DNA from: Streptomyces fragilis
Lineage (GTDB): Bacteria; Actinomycetota; Actinomycetes; Streptomycetales; Streptomycetaceae
Direction of reading: 5' to 3'
DNA: 64,000 bases
Assembly: GCF_003112515.1 (NCBI RefSeq)
Contig: NZ_BEVZ01000002.1
Location: forward strand, 124,001-188,000
Positions 18,262-26,729 of the stretch are shown here, piece by piece (positions within the stretch are counted from its first letter, which is position 1; every line of letters begins with the position of its first letter). The translations under genes and the position numbers were made by a program. The notes under the pieces are model-generated. The model made no database searches, was not told where the DNA came from, and saw nothing but the letters and a program-made list of their open reading frames with translations.

Positions 18262-18298
18262 CGGCGTACCACCGCTCCACGCCCCACGGAGGAACGCC

Positions 18299-19168
18299 GT
18301 GTGCCGCCTCTTCGGCCTCAGCAGCGCCCCACACCGCACGCACGCCACCTTCTGGCTCCTGGACGCCCCCGACAGCCTCAGCGACCAGAGCCACCGCGAC
18401 CCCGACGGAACCGGCCTCGGCCACTTCACCGCCGACGGAGACCCCCGCGTCGACAAGGCCCCGGTCGCGGCCTACCGGGACCGGGCCTTCGCCCAGGAGG
18501 CCCGCCAGGTCGAGTCGGCGACCTTCGTCGCCCACCTGCGCTTCGCGTCCACCGGCGGCCTGGACACCCGCAACACCCACCCCTTCGAACAGGACGGACG
18601 GCTCCTCGCGCACAACGGGGTCGTCGAGGGCCTGGACGCGCTCGACGACCACCTGGGCGAGGACCGTTCGCGGGTGCGGGGCGACACCGACTCCGAGCGG
18701 GTCTTCGCCCTGATCACCCGGGAGACCCGGCGGCACGACGGCGACGTCACCGCGGGCATCCGGCAGGCGGCCCGCTGGATCGCCGCGAACCTGCCGGTCT
18801 ACGCCCTCAACCTGATCCTCGTCACCCCCCGGGAGCTGTGGGCGCTGCGCTACCCGGACACCCACGACCTGTACGTCCTCGAACGCGGGGCCGGCGGCCT
18901 GCACGGCGGCCGGCACCTCGACCACAGCGGCAGCGGCGGCCGGATGCGCGTCCACTCCGCGCACCTGGCAAGCCGGCCCGCCGTCGTCGTCGCCAGCGAG
19001 CGGATGGACGACAGCCCGGGCTGGCGCCTGATGGAACCCGGAGAACTGCTCCACGTCGGCCCCGGCCTCGGCGTCACGCGGCACGAGGTCCTGTCCGGCC
19101 CTCCGGCCCGCCCGCTCGGCCTCGACGACCTGCGGCCCGACGCGGCAGCCTCGCAGAAGGCCGTCTGA
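18299..19168 (+). CDS. Class II glutamine amidotransferase (EgtC-like)
   Basis: The 289-residue protein starts M-C-R-LFG, so Cys2 becomes the N-terminal nucleophile after methionine removal. Typical Ntn motifs follow: FVAHLRFAS-x-GG, THPFEQDGRLLAHNGVVEG and GDTDSERVFALI. It should release ammonia from glutamine or cleave a gamma-glutamyl amide. EgtC itself lies in ergothioneine operons, which are absent here, so the substrate is open. The GTG at 18299 follows GGAGGAA. Its position 37 bases after gad suggests an operon and a link to glutamine/glutamate/GABA turnover. Confidence 0.88.
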   Translation: MCRLFGLSSAPHRTHATFWLLDAPDSLSDQSHRDPDGTGLGHFTADGDPRVDKAPVAAYRDRAFAQEARQVESATFVAHLRFASTGGLDTRNTHPFEQDGRLLAHNGVVEGLDALDDHLGEDRSRVRGDTDSERVFALITRETRRHDGDVTAGIRQAARWIAANLPVYALNLILVTPRELWALRYPDTHDLYVLERGAGGLHGGRHLDHSGSGGRMRVHSAHLASRPAVVVASERMDDSPGWRLMEPGELLHVGPGLGVTRHEVLSGPPARPLGLDDLRPDAAASQKAV

Positions 19169-19221
19169 GAGCCCTCATCGCGGGTGAGGGCGGGCACCGG
19201 CCTCGGCTAGGGTGCACTGCC

Positions 19222-20673
19222 ATGCCGGAACCATGGGTCGATTCGGCGGAGCGCATCGGCAGTGACCTGCACCTGGACCTGTCCGGTCCTGGCAGTCGCC
19301 GCGCCGTGCTCATCCGCGCCCTGCGGGAGGCCGTACGCGAGGGACGCCTCGCGCCCGGCACCAGACTGCCGCCCTACCGCTCGCTGGCCGCCGACCTCGG
19401 CCTGGCCCGCAACACGGTCGCCGACGCCTACGCCGAACTCGTCGCCGAGGGGTGGCTGACCGCGCGCCGGGGTTCCGGCACCAGGGTGGCGGACCGCGCC
19501 GCCCCGCCTCCGCCCGCGCGGAGGCCGAAGCCGGCCGCCCGCCGGCCCGACGCTCCGGCACACAACCTGAGGCAGGGCGCGCCGGAGGCCGCCTCGTTCC
19601 CCCGCACGGCCTGGCTGGCCTCCGCCCGGCGGGCGCTGGCCTCCGCACCCGACGAGGTCTTCGGCCCCGGCGACCCGCGCGGCCGCGTCGAGCTGCGCCG
19701 CGCGCTCGCCGAGTACCTGGCCCGCGCCCGCGGGGTGCGGGCCGACCCCGACCGGATCGTGGTGTGCTCCGGCGTCGCGCACGCGCTGCGGCTGCTGTTC
19801 GACGGTTCGCGCGGCGCGGCCGGCGGCGGGGTGCTGCGCGGACCGTTCGCGGTGGAGTCGTACGGGCTGGGGTTCCACCGCGCGATCCTGGAGAGCGCCG
19901 GCGTGCGGACGGTGCCCCTGGGGCTGGACGAACAAGGTGCCACCGTCGAGGAGCTGGCCGATGTGAGACCGAGGGTTCGCGGCGTGCTGCTCACGCCCGC
20001 GCACCAGTTCCCCACCGGCGGCCCGCTGCACCCGGCCCGGCGTGCCGCGGTCGTCGACTGGGCGCGGGCCGGCGACGGACTGGTCCTGGAGGACGACTAC
20101 GACGGGGAGTTCCGCTACGACCGTGAGCCCGTCGGAGCGCTGCAGGGCCTGGACCCCGAACGGGTCGTCCACCTCGGCTCGGTCAGCAAGAGCCTGTCCC
20201 CGGCGGTACGGATCGGCTGGATGGTGCTGCCCGACCACCTCGTCGACGGCGTCCTCGCCGCCAAGGGCGAGCGGGAGGCGTGGGCGAGCGTCCTCGACCA
20301 GCTGACCCTCGCCGACTTCATCACCTCCGGCCGCTACGACCGGCACGTCCGCCTGATGCGCCGGCGCTACCGGGGCCGGCGCGACCAGCTCGTCACCGCC
20401 CTCGCCGAACGGGCCCCGCACGTCACGGCCACGGGCATCGCCGCGGGGCTGCACGCGGTCCTGCGGCTGCCGCCCGGGACGGAGTCGTCCGTGGTCAAGG
20501 CCGCCGCCTGGCAGGGGATCGCGCTGGACGGCCTCGCCCACTTCCGTCATCCCGGGGCCACCACCCCGGCCGAGGACGGGCTGGTCATCGGCTACGCCGC
20601 CCCGGCGGAACACGCCTACCGGGCCGCCGTCGACGCCCTGCTGCGGGCCCTGCCGCCCGGCGACGTCGCCTAG
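19222..20673 (+). CDS. MocR-type transcriptional regulator (GntR HTH plus aminotransferase domain)
   Basis: The 483-residue protein has a GntR winged helix at the N-terminus (LIRALREAVREGRLAPGTRLPPYRSLAADL, then NTVADAYAELVAEGWL), a proline-rich linker near residue 95 and a fold-type I aminotransferase domain with a PLP lysine in LGSVSKSLSPAVRIGW. MocR proteins sense an amino compound or PLP through the aminotransferase domain. There is no Shine-Dalgarno sequence. A TAGGGT hexamer eight bases before the ATG suggests a leaderless transcript. It lies just after gad and the amidotransferase, and GabR-like control of GABA genes is an attractive but unproven role. Confidence 0.92.
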   Translation: MPEPWVDSAERIGSDLHLDLSGPGSRRAVLIRALREAVREGRLAPGTRLPPYRSLAADLGLARNTVADAYAELVAEGWLTARRGSGTRVADRAAPPPPARRPKPAARRPDAPAHNLRQGAPEAASFPRTAWLASARRALASAPDEVFGPGDPRGRVELRRALAEYLARARGVRADPDRIVVCSGVAHALRLLFDGSRGAAGGGVLRGPFAVESYGLGFHRAILESAGVRTVPLGLDEQGATVEELADVRPRVRGVLLTPAHQFPTGGPLHPARRAAVVDWARAGDGLVLEDDYDGEFRYDREPVGALQGLDPERVVHLGSVSKSLSPAVRIGWMVLPDHLVDGVLAAKGEREAWASVLDQLTLADFITSGRYDRHVRLMRRRYRGRRDQLVTALAERAPHVTATGIAAGLHAVLRLPPGTESSVVKAAAWQGIALDGLAHFRHPGATTPAEDGLVIGYAAPAEHAYRAAVDALLRALPPGDVA

Positions 20674-20718
20674 GATCCGCCCGTTCGCCCCCTCGCTTCT
20701 TCGTCCGGCCCGGCCGGG

Positions 20719-21525
20719 TCACCCGAAGCCGCGGGCGTCCTGCTTGAGGGCGGTGTCCACCGTGAGGGCGGTGGCGACGACCAGGCTGCGCAGGGGCTCC
20801 GGCAGCTGCTGGTGGATCTGCAGGACGTAGTTGTCGGCGGTGGTGAAGAGGGTCTTGGCCAGTCCCTCCCAGGTCTTGGTGATGCGGGCGACCTCGGTGC
20901 CGGTGTGGTCCACGACGGCGAAGTTCCAGGCGCGCCAGTTCTCCGCGCGGATCTCGCCGAGCGTGGCGCCGTTCGCGGTGATCGCGAACCTGATCTTGCC
21001 GATCGCGTTCTGCTGGACGATCTCGCCGACCGGCGTGCCGTCCGGGCGGGTCACCACGACCCGGGACTTGATGAACTTCGCCGGGCGGGTGAGGAGCAGC
21101 AGCGGCCGGCCCCAGGCGTCGCGGATCTCCAGCCGGTGGGTCAGGTACTGGTCGAGGCTGCTGACGAAGCGGAGGGCCTTGCGCAGGGTGCTCTGGCCGA
21201 CCTGGACGACCGAGCCGATGTGGGCGCCCTGCTGGTCCATCACCTTGTACTCGTTGACCAGCTCGACCAGCTTGGCCTTCTGGTTCACGACCAGGACCGG
21301 CTCGGTGAAGATCGTGCCGGTGCCGGTCACGGGCGCCTGGACGCCGGCCTGATGCTGGACCTGCCGGGCCACCCGGGGGTCGGGGATCTGGGGGGCCGCC
21401 TGCGGCGCGCCCTGCGTGGGCGCGGTCTGCTCGGTCCAGCGGGCGCCGTCCCAGTACCGCAGGAGCTGCGGGGCTCCCTGGGGGTCGGGGTACCAGCCGG
21501 CGGGGTGCGTGGGATGTGTGGTCAC
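20719..21525 (-). CDS. DUF2510 plus LURP-one/scramblase-like protein
   Basis: The 268-residue protein starts with a short DUF2510 module (AGWYPDPQGAPQLLRYWDGARWTEQ, residues 8-33). After a proline/glutamine-rich linker it continues with a beta-barrel LURP-one/phospholipid scramblase-related domain (EPVLVVNQKAKLVELVNEYKVMD, then RLEIRDAWGRPLLLLTRP). No signal peptide is present; function is unknown. The GTG at 21525 has no ribosome site, but a TAGCAT hexamer (21532-21537, minus strand) lies six bases upstream, so the transcript is probably leaderless. The gene converges on the MocR regulator with a 45-base gap. Confidence 0.85.
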   Translation of the reverse strand: MTTHPTHPAGWYPDPQGAPQLLRYWDGARWTEQTAPTQGAPQAAPQIPDPRVARQVQHQAGVQAPVTGTGTIFTEPVLVVNQKAKLVELVNEYKVMDQQGAHIGSVVQVGQSTLRKALRFVSSLDQYLTHRLEIRDAWGRPLLLLTRPAKFIKSRVVVTRPDGTPVGEIVQQNAIGKIRFAITANGATLGEIRAENWRAWNFAVVDHTGTEVARITKTWEGLAKTLFTTADNYVLQIHQQLPEPLRSLVVATALTVDTALKQDARGFG

Positions 21526-21682
21526 CTGCGGATGCTACGTGTGTTCGACCGAAACGCGCCATGAGCACGGGAAGCGCCGTCCCCCTCGGGCAGGGACTCC
21601 CGGTCCCCTCCGGGCGGGGCGAGGCCGGTCCCCGGCGGCCGCGTGCCCGCCGGCGTCGTCCTCCCACGGGCCCATGGGGCGG

Positions 21683-22901
21683 TCACTCCCCTTCCAGGTC
21701 GTTCGCCCAGCGGGCCGTCTCGTTGAGCGGTGCGACCGTGCAGCCGTCACCGGCGAGCGCAGCAGCCGGACCGTCTGGCTCCAGGTCGCGCCGAAGGTCG
21801 GCATCCGGACGGAGTGCTTGCCGGCGCCGCCGGCGACGAGGACGCGGATGTCCTCCGGCGCGCGGGCGATCGCCACCCGGTGTCCCCACGCCTCCGGCAG
21901 GAGCCGGTAACCACCCCGCAGACTCGCTTCCCGGAGCTTCTCCGCACCGACCCGGGTGGCGTCGACACGGGCGTTCTCGAACAGGTACTGCTGGACGTCG
22001 CCACGCGACAGGCCCGCGTCGGCCAGCAGCCGCGCGTGTTCGGGACCCAGCGCGAGGAACTGGTCGCCGCCGCGGTGGAGGGGGTTGGCGCCGGGCGTCG
22101 CCGTGGTCGCCGCGATGGTCCGCAGGAGGTTCGGGGCGGTGGACGACCGGTGGTCGTCGATGTTGTGCGGGCCCTCCACGGCGGCCACCGTGACCAGGTC
22201 GTCCGCCGGGTCCCAGCCGTCGGGCCGGTCCAGCTGCGCGCCGAAGGACGGCCAGGGGCTGTCCGCCTGGTTCTCGGCGAAGCAGAACGACCACTTCGCG
22301 GGGCGCCGTGGGTCGCCCGGTCGGTGCCGCGGGCCCCCTCGCCCCCGCCGGGGCGGGCGCCGCCGGCGTTCATCGCGACCAGCCGCACGGCACGGCCGAT
22401 CGTGCCGTTGGCGCGGAACCCGGAGCCCGTGCAGCCCGTCCCGCCCGCGATGCCGAGCTCACCCGCGACCGGGCCCTGGACGACGACCATCAGCGTGCAC
22501 GGGTGGGTGGTCGTCCGGGAGCCGTACAGGTTGAAGTCCGGCTGCCGCATCGCGACGACCGCGACCTCCAGCACCGGCACGTACGCGGGCAGGCAGCCGG
22601 CCATCACCGCGTTGGCGGCGAGCCCGCGCAGGGTCAGCTCCGCGCCGCGCGGGGCGACGGGGCCCAGCAAGGCGTCGGGGTGCCGGGTCGCCGCGGCGAG
22701 GAAGCGCTCCACCCGCTCCGGCGTGGGCACGACGACGGGCAGGCCGTCCGTCCATCCCCGCCCGTGCAGCTGCTCGGAGGCGGCCTCCTCGTCGCGGGCT
22801 CCCCCGAGACGACGAGGTCCGGTCCCCCTGCGGTCGCTGGACGCGGCGACGCGTGCGCACGTCCTCGCGACACTGGCGAGCATCGCGCCGGGGGCGGCCA
22901 A
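21683..22901 (-). pseudogene. Conserved hypothetical gene broken by several one-base shifts
   Basis: Continuous protein similarity can be followed only by changing frame. The first part (RGWTDGLPVVVPTPERVERFL to GRAVRLVAMNAGG) runs to about 22305. A missing base in a C run then shifts to the frame of KWSFCFAENQADSPWPSFGAQL and the long middle part ending FGATWSQTVRLL. A third frame after about 21765 gives LAGDGCTVAPLNETARWAND and the stop at 21683. A further shift at a G run near 22800 separates LVVSGG from ARDEEAASEQL. I do not recognise a function; the GWTDGLPVVPPT family is widespread but uncharacterised. The 5' end is unclear. Confidence 0.72.
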
Positions 22902-22974
22902 GGAGCCCGCCCAGGCGGAGCCCGCCCAGCGGGAGCCCGCCTAGGACGTGCGGCGGCGTCGCCGGGCGACCGCG

Positions 22975-23841
22975 TCAGGCGGAGGCGACGCGGGTTCCCC
23001 GGGCGTCGGCGGTGTTCCGTTCCGCCCGGGTGGCGGCGGGGGTGAGCAGCCCGAAGGGCGCGCCGTCGGGGTCGGTCAGCTGGGCGGAGCGGCCGTTGAG
23101 CCCGTTGGTGGGCGGGCGGCTGATCCGTCCGCCCAGCGCCACCGCGTGCTCGGTCGCGCGGTCCACGTCGGACGTGGCGAAGTAGGTCGTCCAGTGCGCG
23201 CCGCCCGCGCGGTGGACGGACAGCCCGGCACCGCGGATGCCGAGTACCGGCCGCCCCGCGTGACGCAGCACCACCCGCTCCTCGGCGGGGGACGGGGCGG
23301 TCTCCCGGCCGAGCCCGAAGACGCTCTGGTAGAACCTGACCGCGGATCTCGTCTCCGCCACCACCAGTTCCAGCCAGGCGGGCGTGCCGGGAAGTCCGGG
23401 GGCCGGCGGCGGGTACGCGCGCGGCAGGCGCCGCATGCCGAACACCGCGCCCGCCGGGTCCGAGCAGAACGCCACCCGCCCGCCCTCGGCGTCGTCCAGC
23501 GGCCCGACGCCCATGGTGCCGCCGCACTGCCGGACGGCCAGGGCCGCGCTGTCGATGTCGTCGGCCGTCAGGAACGGCGTCCACTCGGGGGTGAGCCCGG
23601 CACCCGCGGGCAGCAGGCCGATGCCGGCGACCGGACGCCCCTGGGCGGTGGCGATCAGCTCGCGCAGCGGGCCTCCCTTGCCCGGCGTGAACTCCCAGCC
23701 CAGCAGCGGCCCGTAGAAGTCGTGGGCGACACCGAGGCCGCGTGTCCTCAGACTCGTCCAGCAGGGCGCCCCGGGTGCGCCCGGTGCGCGTCCGGTGGTG
23801 GAGAAGTCATTCACGTCGGCCGCCCCCGTTCTGTCCGTCAT
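22975..23841 (-). CDS. VOC-family protein with two glyoxalase-like domains
   Basis: From the ATG at 23841 the protein has 288 residues. It contains two vicinal-oxygen-chelate modules: one starting CWTSLRTRGLGVAHDFYGPLLGWEF and ending VAFCSDPAGAVFGM, the second starting AWLELVVAETRSAVRFYQSVFGLG and ending SAQLTDPDGAPFGLL. Such proteins bind small molecules or metals (glyoxalases, bleomycin-resistance proteins, dioxygenases); the specific role cannot be told. A GTG at 23853 with GGAA nearby is an alternative start. It lies downstream of and co-directional with nothing clearly related. Confidence 0.85.
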   Translation of the reverse strand: MTDRTGAADVNDFSTTGRAPGAPGAPCWTSLRTRGLGVAHDFYGPLLGWEFTPGKGGPLRELIATAQGRPVAGIGLLPAGAGLTPEWTPFLTADDIDSAALAVRQCGGTMGVGPLDDAEGGRVAFCSDPAGAVFGMRRLPRAYPPPAPGLPGTPAWLELVVAETRSAVRFYQSVFGLGRETAPSPAEERVVLRHAGRPVLGIRGAGLSVHRAGGAHWTTYFATSDVDRATEHAVALGGRISRPPTNGLNGRSAQLTDPDGAPFGLLTPAATRAERNTADARGTRVASA

Positions 23842-24133
23842 CGGTCGGTTCACAGGTTTCCGTTCCCCGGATGCGGGGAGAGGAAAGTCCTTTCTTCTCG
23901 GCGGATCCCCGCCCCGGGCCGGAACATGCCCCACCGATGCGTGAGGAGTTCCTCCGTGGACGTCACCCGCACGGTGGGTGCGCGTTCCGGTGCGGTGCGT
24001 GACCGAAGTGCCGTGGCGGAGCAGCGTAGCCAACGCTGCGCGGTGTGGCCATCCGGTGCCCGCGCCCGGCGTGGCGCGGTGGCCGGAACGCGCGTGTTGG
24101 TGCGGGCGGCGGGGTGTCGGGCAGGATGCGGGC

Positions 24134-24988
24134 ATGAACTCTGCACTGGTGTCGGCCGCCGAGCTGGCCGGTCTGCTGGACGGACCCACTCCTCCCGTAC
24201 TGCTGGACGTGCGCTGGCAGTTGAGCGTCGCCAAGGCGGGCGGTGAACCCCCGTTCGACGGGCGCGCGGAGTACGAGCGCGGGCACCTTCCCGGCGCCGT
24301 CTTCGTGGACCTGGACGGCGAGCTGGCCGCACCGCCGGGGGAGGGGGGACGCCACCCACTGCCGGACCTGGCCGTCTTCGGCGCGGCGATGCGGCGCGCC
24401 GGGGTGTCGGCAGGGCGGCCGGTCGTCGCCTACGACGGCGGCATCGGCTGGGGCGCGGCCCGGGCGTGGTGGCTGCTGCGGTGGGCGGGGCACGGGGACG
24501 TGCGGGTGCTGGACGGCGGACTGCCGGCCTGGCGGGGGCCGCTCGAGGAAGGGCCGGAAGTGCCGCACGCGGCGGGGGACTTCCTCCCGGAGCCGGGAGC
24601 GATGCCGGTGGTCGACGCGCGGGGCGCCGCCGAACTCGCGGAGGCGGCGGACGGGTTGCTGCTGGACGCGCGGGCGGGCGAGCGGTACCGGGGGGAGGTC
24701 GAGCCGGTGGACCCGGTGGGCGGGCACATCCCCGGCGCGGTCTCCGCGCCGACCTCGCTGAACGTCGGGCCCGACGGCCTGTTCCGGTCCCCGGCCGAAC
24801 TGGCCGAGCGGTACCAGGCGTTGGGCGCGGGGCGGGAAGGGGTCCGCGTGGGGGTGTACTGCGGTTCGGGGGTGTCGGCGGCGCAGGAGGTGCTGGCACT
24901 GGAGGTGGTGGGCGTACGGGCGGCCCTCTACCCGGGTTCCTGGTCCGAGTGGGTCACCGACCCCGCCCGCCCCGTCGCCAAGGGCTGA
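24134..24988 (+). CDS. sseA: Thiosulfate/3-mercaptopyruvate sulfurtransferase
   Basis: The 284-residue protein has two rhodanese domains. The N-terminal one (LLDVRWQL to AWRGPLEEG) is inactive. The C-terminal one carries the catalytic Cys in VYCGSGVSA near residue 240, the loop type of 3-mercaptopyruvate sulfurtransferases. It transfers sulfane sulfur to thiols or cyanide. A CAGGAT hexamer lies six bases before the ATG and no Shine-Dalgarno is visible, so it may be leaderless. It converges on sepH, with GC-rich inverted repeats in the 158-base gap. From memory it is the usual neighbour of sepH in Streptomyces. Confidence 0.9.
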   Translation: MNSALVSAAELAGLLDGPTPPVLLDVRWQLSVAKAGGEPPFDGRAEYERGHLPGAVFVDLDGELAAPPGEGGRHPLPDLAVFGAAMRRAGVSAGRPVVAYDGGIGWGAARAWWLLRWAGHGDVRVLDGGLPAWRGPLEEGPEVPHAAGDFLPEPGAMPVVDARGAAELAEAADGLLLDARAGERYRGEVEPVDPVGGHIPGAVSAPTSLNVGPDGLFRSPAELAERYQALGAGREGVRVGVYCGSGVSAAQEVLALEVVGVRAALYPGSWSEWVTDPARPVAKG

Positions 24989-25146
24989 CCCTCGCCGCCC
25001 CGCGCCGGCCTGCGCCGTCCGTGCGGGCGGGGCCGGGTCGGCCAGGGGGCGTCAGGCCGCCCGAGGGGCGGCACGACGGGCGCCGGGGGACGCGGGTGCC
25101 CGTACCGCCCCCGGGCGGCGGGCCGCCCGCGTCGCGGGCGCGGGGG

Positions 25147-26196
25147 TCAGTCGGAGTTCTTCTTGCGGCGGGTGCCGAAGACGATCTCGTCCCAGCTGGG
25201 GACCGCCGCACGACGCCCGGGACGCACCCCGTCCGCCTCTGCCTGCCGGTCCGTCGCCCCGATCAACCGGTCCCGGTGGCTGCTGACCGCCCGCGGCATC
25301 AGGACGTCCGCGTACGCGGAGCCCGCCCCCGCGGAGGCCGCCGGCGCGGGCGGCTCCTCGACGTCGGGCTCGGTGTCCGGGCCGTCGGGCGCCTCGCCGG
25401 GGATCTCCGGGACGACCAGATCGCCGCGGAAGCTCGGCACCGCCTCGAGGAGGCTGGTGAGCGAATCGCTGACGCTCTCCTCCTCCGGGTCGGACGGCTG
25501 CGCCTGCGCGGGCACGATCGCGGCCCGCTCCGACCGGTCGCCCCGGTCCCGGTCCCGGTCCCGCTCACGCGGCAGCCGCGCGATCCGCGGCACGAACGGG
25601 TGCGCCGGCTCGGCCGGCCCGAGGTCGTCGGACTCGCCGATCAGCGACCGCGCCTCGTCGTCGACCGCGGCGACCAGACGGCGCGGCGGGTCGTAGGTCC
25701 AGCTCGCCGTGTGCGGCTCGCCCGCCACGCGGTAGACCAGCAGCACCTCCCAGGTGCCGTCGTCACGACGCCAGGAGTCCCACTGCACGGTGTCCTTGTC
25801 GGCGCCGCGCAGCAGCAGCCGCTCCTGCACCGCCTCGCCCAGCGGGGGACCGGTGTTCTCGCCCGGGCGCCGCACCGGGGTCTTGCGCGCGCGCTCCGCC
25901 ATGAACGCGCGCTCGGCCAGCACGGGGCCCTCGAAACGCCGCACGCGGTCCACCGGGATGCCGGCCAGCTGGGCGACCTCTTCGGCGGTGGCTCCGGCCC
26001 TTATACGGGCCTGGATGTCGCGGGGGCGGAGGTGGCTCTCCACCTCGATCTCGATCTGTCCGAGACGGGGACGGTCGCCGCGCACGGCGGCGCGCAGCCG
26101 TTCGTCGATCGGAAGCGTGTACTCCGTGCTGTCCGCAGCCTTGAGCACCAGCCGTGTGCCGTCATTGGAGACGGCCACGACACGCAGTTCGGGCAT
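25147..26196 (-). CDS. sepH: Septation protein SepH (DUF3071)
   Basis: The 349-residue protein begins MPELRVVAVSNDGTRLVLK and carries the DUF3071 domain, with a helix-turn-helix-like ATAEEVAQLAGIPVDRVRRFEGPVLAERAFMAERARKT. A long acidic and proline-rich low-complexity region (about 225-320) follows, and the end is conserved (RRAAVPSWDEIVFGTRRKK). SepH stimulates FtsZ filament assembly during sporulation septation and vegetative cross-wall formation in Streptomyces. The ATG at 26196 has GGAGG five bases upstream. The 533 bases upstream hold no other gene, giving room for complex control. Confidence 0.95.
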   Translation of the reverse strand: MPELRVVAVSNDGTRLVLKAADSTEYTLPIDERLRAAVRGDRPRLGQIEIEVESHLRPRDIQARIRAGATAEEVAQLAGIPVDRVRRFEGPVLAERAFMAERARKTPVRRPGENTGPPLGEAVQERLLLRGADKDTVQWDSWRRDDGTWEVLLVYRVAGEPHTASWTYDPPRRLVAAVDDEARSLIGESDDLGPAEPAHPFVPRIARLPRERDRDRDRGDRSERAAIVPAQAQPSDPEEESVSDSLTSLLEAVPSFRGDLVVPEIPGEAPDGPDTEPDVEEPPAPAASAGAGSAYADVLMPRAVSSHRDRLIGATDRQAEADGVRPGRRAAVPSWDEIVFGTRRKKNSD

Positions 26197-26729
26197 GGGG
26201 ACCTCCCGGGTGGTGCCTGCCGACGTCACGTGCGTCGCTGCTTCCGCTAGTCGAGTGTGGCCTGCCCGGGTGCAGCCTGCCACAACCTTGCCGAGTTGCC
26301 CGGCGTGTCGGGCGCCGGGCCCAGGCTCACCGTCATGGCACGGCTACCTGCTTGCAACGTCAAGTGACCCACATCGGTCACCCTGCGCAACGGCCTCCCT
26401 CCCCGGCGCTCCTGACGGATCGCGGTCGCCCAGGCGGGAGTCCGGACCCAGGGCTCCGAACACTACTCCATTCGGGCCACGTGCGTGGATCGGCGCGCCG
26501 GTCGAAATCGGGGCGGGTCACCCCAAGATCGTCCCGGCCCGGCGTCCCAAGGTCCGGACGGCCCTTGCGACGTGGCGTGTTTCACGCCCCGGTCCACGCC
26601 CCTGATCCCTGCCCCGTCCCGCGGGTTCCAATCGCCCGCGCCGTGATCTTCCGTGCGCGGCACGGGCGGTGGCACGTCGTGGCTACCTCGTCCTGGTCCG
26701 CGTCCGGCGCCCGCGTCCGGCGCGCGCCG
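26197..26729. other. Long upstream region of sepH without a recognisable gene
   Basis: These 533 bases lie between sepH and the end of the lactone oxidase gene, both on the minus strand. I find no protein with convincing similarity on either strand. The part next to sepH must hold its promoter. The rest contains several GGTCACCC/GGTCACCCTG-like stretches but no clear repeat array. Confidence 0.5.
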
